A stretch of DNA of 30,447 nt from JBDSYA01 sp039925865 (GTDB lineage Bacteria; Bacteroidota; Ignavibacteria; Tepidaquicellales; Tepidaquicellaceae). The position numbers were made by a program, and so were the translations under genes. The stretch lies in contig JBDSYA010000237.1 in assembly GCA_039925865.1 (NCBI GenBank), positions 1 to 30,447 on the forward strand, read 5' to 3'. Every line of letters begins with the position of its first letter. Positions within the stretch are counted from its first letter, which is position 1. Below, one piece after another: positions 17,179-24,396 of this stretch. The notes under the pieces are model-generated. The model was not told the origin of the DNA and did no database searches. It saw only the letters and a list, made by a program, of their open reading frames with translations.

Positions 17179-17207
17179 ATTTTATTTTGTATTATTAGAA
17201 ATAAAAT
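17179..17207. promoter_or_regulatory. AT-rich inverted repeat before the antitoxin start
   Basis: ATTTTATTT (17179-17187) and AAATAAAAT (17199-17207) form a perfect nine-pair inverted repeat with an 11-bp spacer, 10 bp before the antitoxin start on the minus strand. An autoregulatory operator is possible. Because the arms are only A and T, chance is not excluded. Confidence 0.35.
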
Positions 17208-17336
17208 ATAGAGAAAGTCATAAATAAAAAAGTTAATTCTAAAAATCATTGCAAAACAATACTCACTGTTCAAACTTTTCCACTGAAAAACAAAACATCT
17301 ATGACTATCTTGCAACTTTAAAAATCAAAATTTTTT

Positions 17337-18533
17337 TTGAGAATACCCAGACAAATTGTAGCACTTGGTGGCGGAATGTTTTCGATGGAGCCTTCAAACG
17401 GATTGCTGGACAAGTATATCCTTAATCTTGTTTTGAAAGAGCGGCCAAAGATCTGTTTTTTAGGAACCGCAAGTAATGACGGCAAAGAATACCGGGACAT
17501 GTTTTATAAATTTTTTGACAAGCAACAGTGTGAGCCATCTCATCTGTCATTTTTAACCCCTCCAAAAAATATTGAAGATTTTATAATGGATCAAGATATT
17601 ATTCATGTTGGAGGCGGTAATACAAAATTAATCATAGAAACCTGGAAAAAATTCGGTGTTGATAAAATTATGAAAAAGGCATGGGAAGCCGGAATAATTT
17701 TGTCAGGCATGAGCGCCGGGGCAATATGCTGGTTTGAAGACGGTATCACAAATCCTTCTCCGGGAAAACTTAATAAACTTGAATGTCTTGGAATTCTTAA
17801 AGGAAGTTTTTGCCCTCATTATGATGACAGAGTTGAGTTAAAAAAATCTTTTCATAAATTAATTCTGGAAGGGACTATTGACGAAGGTTATGGAGTAGAG
17901 GACGGGGCAGCAATTCATTTTATAGGGGCAGAACCATTAAAAGTTATTACTTCCCAGCCCGGAGCTTCAGCTTATTTAGTCAAAAAAGAAAAGAATAAAA
18001 TTTCAGAAACACTTCTGAAATCAATTTATCTCGGAAAGGAATCTGATATTGAGGCCGGCATTGAGAAAAAAAAGGAGCATGAAGAACAGTTAGATGTACT
18101 AAGAACGGTAATTTCATTTGTTGAAAAATTAAATGATCATGATGTCATTGGCATGACCAAACTCATGTCTGAAGATCATGTATTTACTGATTCTATGGGA
18201 ATTATTGTTAAAGGAAAAAAAGATATGGTAAAAGCCTGGGAAGGATTTTTCAGCTGGTTTCCGAATTATAAGATCTCAATTATAAATACTTTACTGACTA
18301 ACGATTCAGTTGGTATCTTTGGAAAAGCCGGCGGAACATTTGATGCTGAAGAAATATCTTATAAAGATAAATTTGAAATACCAGCAGCCTGGAGAGCAAA
18401 GGTCAAAGATAATCTCATAAGTGAATGGCAAGTGTTTGCTGACAATGAAATGGTCAGAGACATCATAAAAGAAAATGGTGTAAAAAGTATGATCAAGGAA
18501 AAAGTGAACTTTCTTAATTCGCTGAAAGATTAA
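17337..18533 (+). CDS. Peptidase S51 (cyanophycinase-like) fused to a SnoaL-like domain
   Basis: A 398-residue two-domain protein. Residues 1-235 match peptidase family S51: the LGGG strand (10-13), the VGGGNT motif (91-96), the nucleophile elbow G124-M-S126-A-G-A, and H161 in FCPHYDD. Enzymes of this family are serine peptidases such as peptidase E and cyanophycinase. Residues about 250-375 look like an NTF2/SnoaL-type domain (LRTVISFVEKLNDHDVIGMTKLMSEDHVFTDS, then GKKDMVKAWEGFFSWFPNYK). The start must be TTG at 17337: a TAA lies 16 bp upstream in frame, and the first ATG would remove the conserved LGGG strand. It has no signal peptide. The fusion suggests that the peptidase senses or modifies a small ligand, but no substrate is known. 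Confidence 0.82.
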   Translation: MRIPRQIVALGGGMFSMEPSNGLLDKYILNLVLKERPKICFLGTASNDGKEYRDMFYKFFDKQQCEPSHLSFLTPPKNIEDFIMDQDIIHVGGGNTKLIIETWKKFGVDKIMKKAWEAGIILSGMSAGAICWFEDGITNPSPGKLNKLECLGILKGSFCPHYDDRVELKKSFHKLILEGTIDEGYGVEDGAAIHFIGAEPLKVITSQPGASAYLVKKEKNKISETLLKSIYLGKESDIEAGIEKKKEHEEQLDVLRTVISFVEKLNDHDVIGMTKLMSEDHVFTDSMGIIVKGKKDMVKAWEGFFSWFPNYKISIINTLLTNDSVGIFGKAGGTFDAEEISYKDKFEIPAAWRAKVKDNLISEWQVFADNEMVRDIIKENGVKSMIKEKVNFLNSLKD

Positions 18534-18610
18534 TTGTTAAAGAGTTGATCTAAATTTTAAAAGAAGTAAAAGATCAATTTCCTATCTTATGTAGTAATAA
18601 TAATATATAT

Positions 18611-19792
18611 ATGGAAAATGAAAAACAAAAGTTTCTGGAGCATTTCAAAACCAGCGTTGAAAAGAAGTCGTTTATCAAAATAGCTTTTGGAAAATACAGA
18701 GGCGGCGATAAAGAGTTTCAGAATATTTTTGTAACAAGAATTGAAACCAAAGAAGGTGAGAAGCTTTCCTTCAAATTCAGATATAAGACCAAAGACATTG
18801 TGAAGAACTATGATTTTGAACCGGGGATTAAACTCGCTGATGAAATTTTGGGAAAAGATTTTTTAAGCGGTACATTATTTACAACTGAAAATGATTTTGC
18901 TATCGATTACTCAAAAAAGCGTATCCCACAGCTTCATATCAAAAAAGCAACTCTATCAGACTCAGAAGTAAGCACTCACAACAAAGTCAAATCAAGATTT
19001 GTAAATTCCGATTCGAAATATTTTTATCTGCTTGGCATCACCGGTAATGATGGAAAGGTAAAATCTGACAAGTATGATAAATTCAGACAGGTGGATAAAT
19101 TCATTGAGATAGTCGATTCACTTTACAGATCCTCGGATCTCAAAGAAAAAGAAGAGCTTAAGATAATAGATCTGGGTTCAGGCAAGAGTTATCTTACCTT
19201 TGCATTGTATGACTATCTTAAAAATACATTGAATAAACAAATTGAGATCAAAGGAGTCGAACAGAAGGAAGAACTTGTTAAGCTTTCAAATAACTTTGCG
19301 GAAGAATGCGGATTTGTTAAACTGAATTTTGTGAACGGAAATATTGACACAGCTGAATTTGAAAATGCAGATATTGCTGTCGCTCTTCATGCATGCGACA
19401 CAGCAACAGACGATGCAATCTATAAAGCTGTACAATCTAAAGCCGGAATAATTTTATTAGCTCCATGCTGTCATAAATATGTAAGGAAGAAAATGCAAAG
19501 TCCCGAACAGTTAAAAGGTATCTATAAACATGGAATATTATTCGAACGGCTTGCTGTATCTGTTACAGATGCATTGAGAGCTTTGACTCTTGAATATTTC
19601 GGTTACGAGACAAAAGTTTTTGAATTTATATCCTCAGAACATACTGCTAAAAATACTATGATCACGGCTGTGAAGAGAAACGCTGCAGATGAAAATAAAC
19701 TGAAAGAAATTGATACAGTAAAAAGGGAGTTCAGCATTGAAGAATTTTATCTGGATAAAAAATTTCCGGAAATGACTTTTGCCGTGCAGTGA
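18611..19792 (+). CDS. SAM-dependent methyltransferase (METTL25/Methyltransf_32-like)
   Basis: A 393-residue protein with an N-terminal domain of about 170 residues and a class I methyltransferase core. Motif I is I-DLGSGKSYLTFAL (187-198), followed by an acidic turn in KGVEQKEEL, the strand VALHACDTATDDA (257-269), and the APCCHKY segment (284-290). This ALHACD/PCCHK pair is typical of the Methyltransf_32 family, which includes eukaryotic METTL25-type proteins. The probable substrate is RNA or a protein, but it is unknown. It is 78 bp after the S51 gene and 82 bp before the ferritins, on the same strand. Confidence 0.85.
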   Translation: MENEKQKFLEHFKTSVEKKSFIKIAFGKYRGGDKEFQNIFVTRIETKEGEKLSFKFRYKTKDIVKNYDFEPGIKLADEILGKDFLSGTLFTTENDFAIDYSKKRIPQLHIKKATLSDSEVSTHNKVKSRFVNSDSKYFYLLGITGNDGKVKSDKYDKFRQVDKFIEIVDSLYRSSDLKEKEELKIIDLGSGKSYLTFALYDYLKNTLNKQIEIKGVEQKEELVKLSNNFAEECGFVKLNFVNGNIDTAEFENADIAVALHACDTATDDAIYKAVQSKAGIILLAPCCHKYVRKKMQSPEQLKGIYKHGILFERLAVSVTDALRALTLEYFGYETKVFEFISSEHTAKNTMITAVKRNAADENKLKEIDTVKREFSIEEFYLDKKFPEMTFAVQ

Positions 19793-19874
19793 CAAAGGAA
19801 AATATAAATGTTCATTTAACCTTGCTATGTTAATTCGTATTTTAAGATCAATCAAAACGCGGGAGAGTCAATAA

Positions 19875-20378
19875 ATGCTAACAAAAAAACTTCAGGATGC
19901 TCTGAATGAGCAGATCAACAAGGAATTTTTCGCAGAATATCTTTACCTTTCAATGTCGGCTTATCTTGAGTCAATTGAGATGGAGGGCTTTGCAAATTAT
20001 TTTAACGTGCAGGCGCAGGAAGAGCATTTTCATGCGATGAAGATGTTTAATTTTGTGCATGATAAAGGCGGAAGAGTAATTTTAAAATCATTGAAGGAGC
20101 CGAAATCCGAATTCAGTTCTGTAATGAATGTCATTGAGGAATCTCTTGAACATGAAAAATTTGTCACTAAGTCCATTAATGAGCTTATGGATACGGCAAT
20201 TAAAGAAAATGATCACTCGGTTAAAAGTTTTATGGAATGGTATGTTGACGAACAGGTTGAAGAGGAAGCGACAATTTCAAAGCTTCTCGCAAAGCTCAGG
20301 CTTATAAACGGTGAGGGTTTCGGACTCCTTACAATTGATGCTCAGATGGGTACACGAAAGTATCAGCCGGAAAAATAA
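19875..20378 (+). CDS. ftnA: Non-heme ferritin 1
   Basis: A 167-residue bacterial ferritin that oxidises and stores iron in a 24-subunit shell. The ferroxidase residues align with E. coli FtnA by number: E17, E50, H53 (QEEHFH), E94, Q127 and E130 (EQVEEE). The four-helix bundle and the fifth short helix are intact. A strong ribosome binding site (GGGAGAG at 19861-19867) precedes the ATG. The related gene 30 bp downstream shares the same residues, so the two probably form a mixed shell or respond to iron together. No heme methionine typical of bacterioferritin is seen. Confidence 0.95.
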   Translation: MLTKKLQDALNEQINKEFFAEYLYLSMSAYLESIEMEGFANYFNVQAQEEHFHAMKMFNFVHDKGGRVILKSLKEPKSEFSSVMNVIEESLEHEKFVTKSINELMDTAIKENDHSVKSFMEWYVDEQVEEEATISKLLAKLRLINGEGFGLLTIDAQMGTRKYQPEK

Positions 20379-20408
20379 ATTTTAAAAATTATATTGAAGG
20401 AGTAAATA

Positions 20409-20927
20409 ATGCTGAGTCAGAATCTTGAGAAACTTCTCAATGAACAGATCAATCACGAGTTTTTTTCTGAATACCAATACCTAGCTGCGACCTCATACTT
20501 CGAGTCAATTGAATTAGACGGGTTTGCAAATTTTTATTATGTGCAGTCACAGGAAGAACATTTCCATGCAATGAAGATCTTTAATTTTGTGAATGAGAAA
20601 AACGGTACAGTAACACTGATGCCTATAAAAGCTCCTCAGAATAAATTTGATTCTGTAATGCATGTATTCAAGGTCAGCCTTGAACAGGAAAGATTCATTA
20701 CCAAGTGCATCAATGAACTAATGGATGCGGCAATAAAGGAAAACGATCATTCAGTCAGAACCTTTCTCGAATGGTACGTTAATGAACAGGTCGAAGAGGA
20801 AAATTTATTTCTTAACAGAATAGGAAAGCTGGAACTTATCGGTGGAAAGGGAGACGGCCTGCTGACTCTTGATAGAGAATTTGCTCAGAGGAAATTTGAT
20901 GGAGCCGGGCACAAAGTAATGATCTGA
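20409..20927 (+). CDS. ftnA: Non-heme ferritin 2 (tandem paralog)
   Basis: A 172-residue ferritin and a close paralog of the gene just upstream. The same ferroxidase residues are present: E17, E50, H53, E94, Q127 and E130. It differs in helix surfaces (for example EYQYLAATSYFESIELDGF against EYLYLSMSAYLESIEMEGF) and has a longer tail ending in GAGHKVMI. A strong ribosome binding site (GAAGGAG, 20396-20402) lies 6 bp before the ATG. Tandem ferritins usually reflect duplication; separate roles cannot be inferred from the active site, which is complete in both. Confidence 0.95.
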   Translation: MLSQNLEKLLNEQINHEFFSEYQYLAATSYFESIELDGFANFYYVQSQEEHFHAMKIFNFVNEKNGTVTLMPIKAPQNKFDSVMHVFKVSLEQERFITKCINELMDAAIKENDHSVRTFLEWYVNEQVEEENLFLNRIGKLELIGGKGDGLLTLDREFAQRKFDGAGHKVMI

Positions 20928-21054
20928 AATATTCACAACAAAGTATAAAATTAATTTGTGTTAATTTAGATTTAAAAAAGTGTACGAATAAATATTGTTT
21001 ATTTTAGTTAATAATCCTTCCTAAAATCTCATACATAAACACTTCTTCAATAGT

Positions 21055-21134
21055 CAGTTAATCGCTGTTAAAATTTGTATCCGCATTATTAACAACACCT
21101 CAGAATTAATCAGTTAACAATTTAACTGTTAACT
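21055..21134. promoter_or_regulatory. GTTAAC-type inverted repeats upstream of E1 gene
   Basis: AGTTAACA (21112-21119) and TGTTAACT (21127-21134) form a perfect eight-pair inverted repeat with a 7-bp spacer. A second, shorter pair, CAGTTAA (21055-21061) and TGTTAA (21066-21071), lies 40 bp upstream. A TATAAT sequence is at 21161-21166. Together they resemble a regulated promoter for the E1 gene at 21179, but no regulator is known. Confidence 0.45.
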
Positions 21135-21178
21135 AAAAACACTAATAACTATTTTAAAGGTATAATTTAAATCAATAA

Positions 21179-23209
21179 ATGCAATCTCAGCCGGCAACAG
21201 AATATAAGAAAAGATTTGTGATGTATGACAGGAAAAACTATGATGATGATACTTTGTTGAATTTATACAAAGCTATACTTCTTCCAAGAATGATCGAAGA
21301 GAAGATGCTGTTGCTTTTAAGAAAGGGAAAAATTTCAAAATGGTTTTCGGGAATTGGTCAGGAAGCTATTTCAGTAGGCGTTTCCATGGCTTTGGAAAAA
21401 GACGAATACATTCTTCCAATGCACCGCAATCTTGGTATTTTTACAACACGCGGTGTTCCATTGGATAAACTTTTCATGCAGCTACAGGGAAAGTATAATG
21501 GATTTTCTAAAGGACGCGAACGATCTTTTCATTTTGGCACAAATGAATTTCATATTGTCGGAATGATCTCTCATCTTGGTCCTCAAATGGGTATTGCCGA
21601 CGGGATCGCTCTTGCAAGTCTTTTAAAAAAGGAAACTTCAGACGGAGCTAAAGTGACGGCGGTTTTTACAGGTGATGGTGCTACAAGTGAAGGTGATTTT
21701 CATGAAGCTCTCAATGTTGCGGCTGTCTGGAATTTGCCCGTCATATTCATTATTGAAAATAACGGCTATGGCCTGTCTACACCAATCAATGAACAATATA
21801 AATGCGAAGATCTGACTGATAAAGCAATTGGATACGGAATGGAATCTCTTCAAATAGACGGAAATAATTTATTGGCAGTTTATGATACGGTGAAGACTTA
21901 TGCGGAATCAATCAGGAATAATCCGCGTCCCATGCTTCTTGAATGCATGACTTTCCGAATGCGTGGTCATGAAGAAGCTTCCGGAACAAAGTATATTCAA
22001 AAAGAACTTTTTGATGAGTGGGGCAAAAAAGATCCGCTAACAAATTTTGAAAGTTTTTTAATGGATGAAGGTCTGCTTAATGAAACTCTTATCGAAACTA
22101 TCAGAGCTGAGTTTAAAAATGAAATTGAAAAATCTCTTGAAAAAGCTTTCGAAGAAACCGAAGTAACTCCAAATACCGAAGCAGAATTAAAGGATGTTTA
22201 TTTTCCGTTTGAACAAAAAATAATTCATCCTCAAACTGAAAAGAGATCCAAGAAAAGATTCATTGATGCAATTTCAGATGGATTAAAACAATCACTTCAA
22301 AAGTATGACGATCTTATTATAATGGGGCAGGATATTGCAGAGTATGGAGGTGTATTTAAGATCACTGAAGATTTTTTTAAAGAATTCGGAAAGGACAGGA
22401 TCAGGAATACACCTCTTTGTGAATCAGCAATAGTAGGAGCAGCCCTTGGTCTGTCGATAAAAGGAATAAAGTCAGTCGTTGAAATGCAGTTCGCTGATTT
22501 TGTCACAAGCGGATTCAATCAGGTAGTGAATAATCTTGCAAAGATCTATTACCGCTGGGGGCAAAATGCTGATGTTGTTATCAGGATGCCTTGCGGAGCC
22601 GGCGTCGGAGCCGGTCCTTTCCATTCACAATCAAATGAAGCATGGTTCTTCCATACTCCCGGATTAAAAATATTTTATCCTTCAAATCCTTATGATGCAA
22701 AGGGAATGATAGCTGCAGCAATAGAAGATCCTAATCCGGTGATGTACTTTGAACATAAGGCACTTTACAGAAGTATCTCAGAGGAAATTCCTGATGACTA
22801 TTATACTGTCGATACAAGCAAAGCAAAATTAGTAACCGAAGGCGAGGAAGTTACTATTGTAACGTACGGAATGGGAGTTCACTGGGCTTTAAATGTGCTG
22901 AAAGAGAATGAGAACATTTCCGCTGACTTGATTGATCTGCGTATTCTTCTTCCATGGGATAAAAAAACTGTAGAAGAAAGCGTAAAGAAAACCGGTAAAG
23001 TAATAGTTCTTCATGAAGATACCCTGACAGGCGGAATAGGCGGAGAGATTGCCGCTCATATTTCAGAATATTGTTTCCAATATCTTGATGCTCCGGTGAT
23101 GAGAAGCGCCAGTCTTGATACACCGGTTCCTTTTTCAAATGCACTTGAAGAGAATTTTTTTCAGAAGGAAGTTTTTAAAAGAAAGCTCAAAGACCTGTCT
23201 GAGTTTTAA
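21179..23209 (+). CDS. Fused E1 alpha/beta 2-oxoacid dehydrogenase (TPP-dependent)
   Basis: A 676-residue single-chain E1 component of a pyruvate or branched-chain 2-oxoacid dehydrogenase complex, which decarboxylates a 2-oxoacid using thiamine diphosphate. The alpha part (about 25-330) carries the TPP motif G165-DG through N194-NG, and RMRGHEEASGT. The beta part (about 357-676) begins KKRFIDAISDGL and has GQDIAEYGGVF, the catalytic glutamate E415 in TPLCESAIVG, and MPCGAGVGAGPFHSQ. Fused E1 chains are known in several bacteria. E2 and E3 genes are not adjacent. Substrate choice between pyruvate and branched-chain oxoacids cannot be decided; the alpha part is closer in style to branched-chain/acetoin-type E1. 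A 251-bp upstream region holds palindromes. Confidence 0.92.
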   Translation: MQSQPATEYKKRFVMYDRKNYDDDTLLNLYKAILLPRMIEEKMLLLLRKGKISKWFSGIGQEAISVGVSMALEKDEYILPMHRNLGIFTTRGVPLDKLFMQLQGKYNGFSKGRERSFHFGTNEFHIVGMISHLGPQMGIADGIALASLLKKETSDGAKVTAVFTGDGATSEGDFHEALNVAAVWNLPVIFIIENNGYGLSTPINEQYKCEDLTDKAIGYGMESLQIDGNNLLAVYDTVKTYAESIRNNPRPMLLECMTFRMRGHEEASGTKYIQKELFDEWGKKDPLTNFESFLMDEGLLNETLIETIRAEFKNEIEKSLEKAFEETEVTPNTEAELKDVYFPFEQKIIHPQTEKRSKKRFIDAISDGLKQSLQKYDDLIIMGQDIAEYGGVFKITEDFFKEFGKDRIRNTPLCESAIVGAALGLSIKGIKSVVEMQFADFVTSGFNQVVNNLAKIYYRWGQNADVVIRMPCGAGVGAGPFHSQSNEAWFFHTPGLKIFYPSNPYDAKGMIAAAIEDPNPVMYFEHKALYRSISEEIPDDYYTVDTSKAKLVTEGEEVTIVTYGMGVHWALNVLKENENISADLIDLRILLPWDKKTVEESVKKTGKVIVLHEDTLTGGIGGEIAAHISEYCFQYLDAPVMRSASLDTPVPFSNALEENFFQKEVFKRKLKDLSEF

Positions 23210-23212
23210 CGG

Positions 23213-23239
23213 AATAAGGTATTAACTTATTAATATTTT
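23213..23239 (+). terminator. Weak hairpin after the E1 gene
   Basis: AATAAG (23213-23218) pairs with CTTATT (23226-23231) around a 7-base loop, followed by AATATTTT. The stem is short and AT-rich, so termination would be weak. Confidence 0.3.
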
Positions 23240-23296
23240 TCAAGACATAATGCCGATAAAATTTTTGAAGTTAAAAATATGATTTTAATGAAATAA
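23234..23296 (+). pseudogene. Remnant tail of a T9SS sorting domain
   Basis: An open stretch ends with KIFEVKNMILMK before TAA (23294-23296), closely matching the final residues of the sorting domain at 1252-1283 (KNFEIKKMILIK). The conserved middle of the domain is not present upstream, so only the tail survives. The match is short and AT-rich, so chance cannot be ruled out. Confidence 0.35.
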
Positions 23297-23449
23297 ATAA
23301 GTATTGATTTAAGAATGCACTTTTTAAAACTTCATTCTGAATATAACCGAAACTAACTAATCTCCAGGACAACCCATTCTCTTCGCCAGAAAAATATTTT
23401 AATGCAATGATGACAATTATTTATTTATATTAGAATACAATTTTCATTA

Positions 23450-24373
23450 ATGAAAAAAACTTTTTTTGCTTTATTAATAATATTGTCAACAGTTTCTCAC
23501 ATTTGTCTTTCACAAAAAATTGATTCTCTTAAAATCATGTCAGACACGCTGAGCCAGAAGAAAAAAGTAACTGTTAAGAAAAAAGCTCCTGAAAAGAAAG
23601 TAACAGAAGAAACTTTCATGGATAAAGTTCAAAAAATACTGGAGGTCAGGAGGTCATTTGATATTTCAGATCAGATCACAAAGCCCGCTTTATTGTCTTT
23701 GAAAAAGGATAATGATGAAAAAACAATATTCTCTGTGGACATAGCTCTAGCTTATAAAGGTTTCAGGTATGATAACTCAGGGTTAACTCCATCAATTCAA
23801 TTTGATTATTCAAGTAAAAGTAAAGATCAGCAGGAAAAAGTGAAGCTTGGATTGGATACTTATTACAAAATTTACCAATACGCAGACGGCAGCGCAAAAA
23901 TATCTCCCTCTGTATTTTTTACCAAAGATTTTCACAGTAAAATTGAAGAACTTAATTTTAATTTAACATTTATCCCAAGGTTTGCCAATTTTTTTATTCC
24001 GGTCAGAAATATTTCAGAGGTAAAATTTAAATACGACGGAAACGATAACCGCTGGGTTTTTGGTGTCAATCCTGTCTTTGGCGCAACATTTGAAAGATTG
24101 TATGGAGGGAAAAATAATTTAAACCAGACGGAATATTATTCGATCACTGCAGCAAGCATAACAATTAAGAGATATTATTTTCAGTTTGATGTATACGGAA
24201 AGTTTGAAAAAGAATTTATTGAACTTCATAATACCAGGTATAAATATGAATCAACGATGACTTTTTATTTCGATATAAGGGAAAGATCATCTGTAAACTT
24301 TAAATTTGAACAATCAGAAAAACAACTCAAGAGAACCCGCAGGCTGACTGTGGGATTTGGCATAAAGTTGTAG
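23450..24373 (+). CDS. Outer-membrane beta-barrel-like protein, unknown function
   Basis: A 307-residue exported protein with a signal peptide (about 1-21, ending CLSQ). A Lys-rich linker (35-60, KKKVTVKKKAPEKK) is followed by about 220 residues of alternating aromatic and polar strands (for example YYFQFDVYGKFEKEF, MTFYFDIRERSSVNFKFE). It ends in a short strand TVGFGIKL, as in outer-membrane barrels. No family is recognised. It is the first gene of a likely envelope operon with the two HEAT-cyclophilin proteins, 23 bp before the first. Its last 68 bp (24299-24366) are repeated perfectly at 26488-26555, so its 3' end took part in a rearrangement. Confidence 0.75.
   Translation: MKKTFFALLIILSTVSHICLSQKIDSLKIMSDTLSQKKKVTVKKKAPEKKVTEETFMDKVQKILEVRRSFDISDQITKPALLSLKKDNDEKTIFSVDIALAYKGFRYDNSGLTPSIQFDYSSKSKDQQEKVKLGLDTYYKIYQYADGSAKISPSVFFTKDFHSKIEELNFNLTFIPRFANFFIPVRNISEVKFKYDGNDNRWVFGVNPVFGATFERLYGGKNNLNQTEYYSITAASITIKRYYFQFDVYGKFEKEFIELHNTRYKYESTMTFYFDIRERSSVNFKFEQSEKQLKRTRRLTVGFGIKL
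24299..24366 (+). repeat. 68-bp direct repeat, copy 1 (end of the barrel gene)
   Basis: Identical at every base to 26488-26555, which starts 2,189 bp downstream. This copy encodes the end of the barrel protein up to GIK. The flanking codons differ from copy 2 but encode nearly the same residues. Confidence 0.97.
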
Positions 24374-24396
24374 TGTAATACAAGTGGAAACAATTT

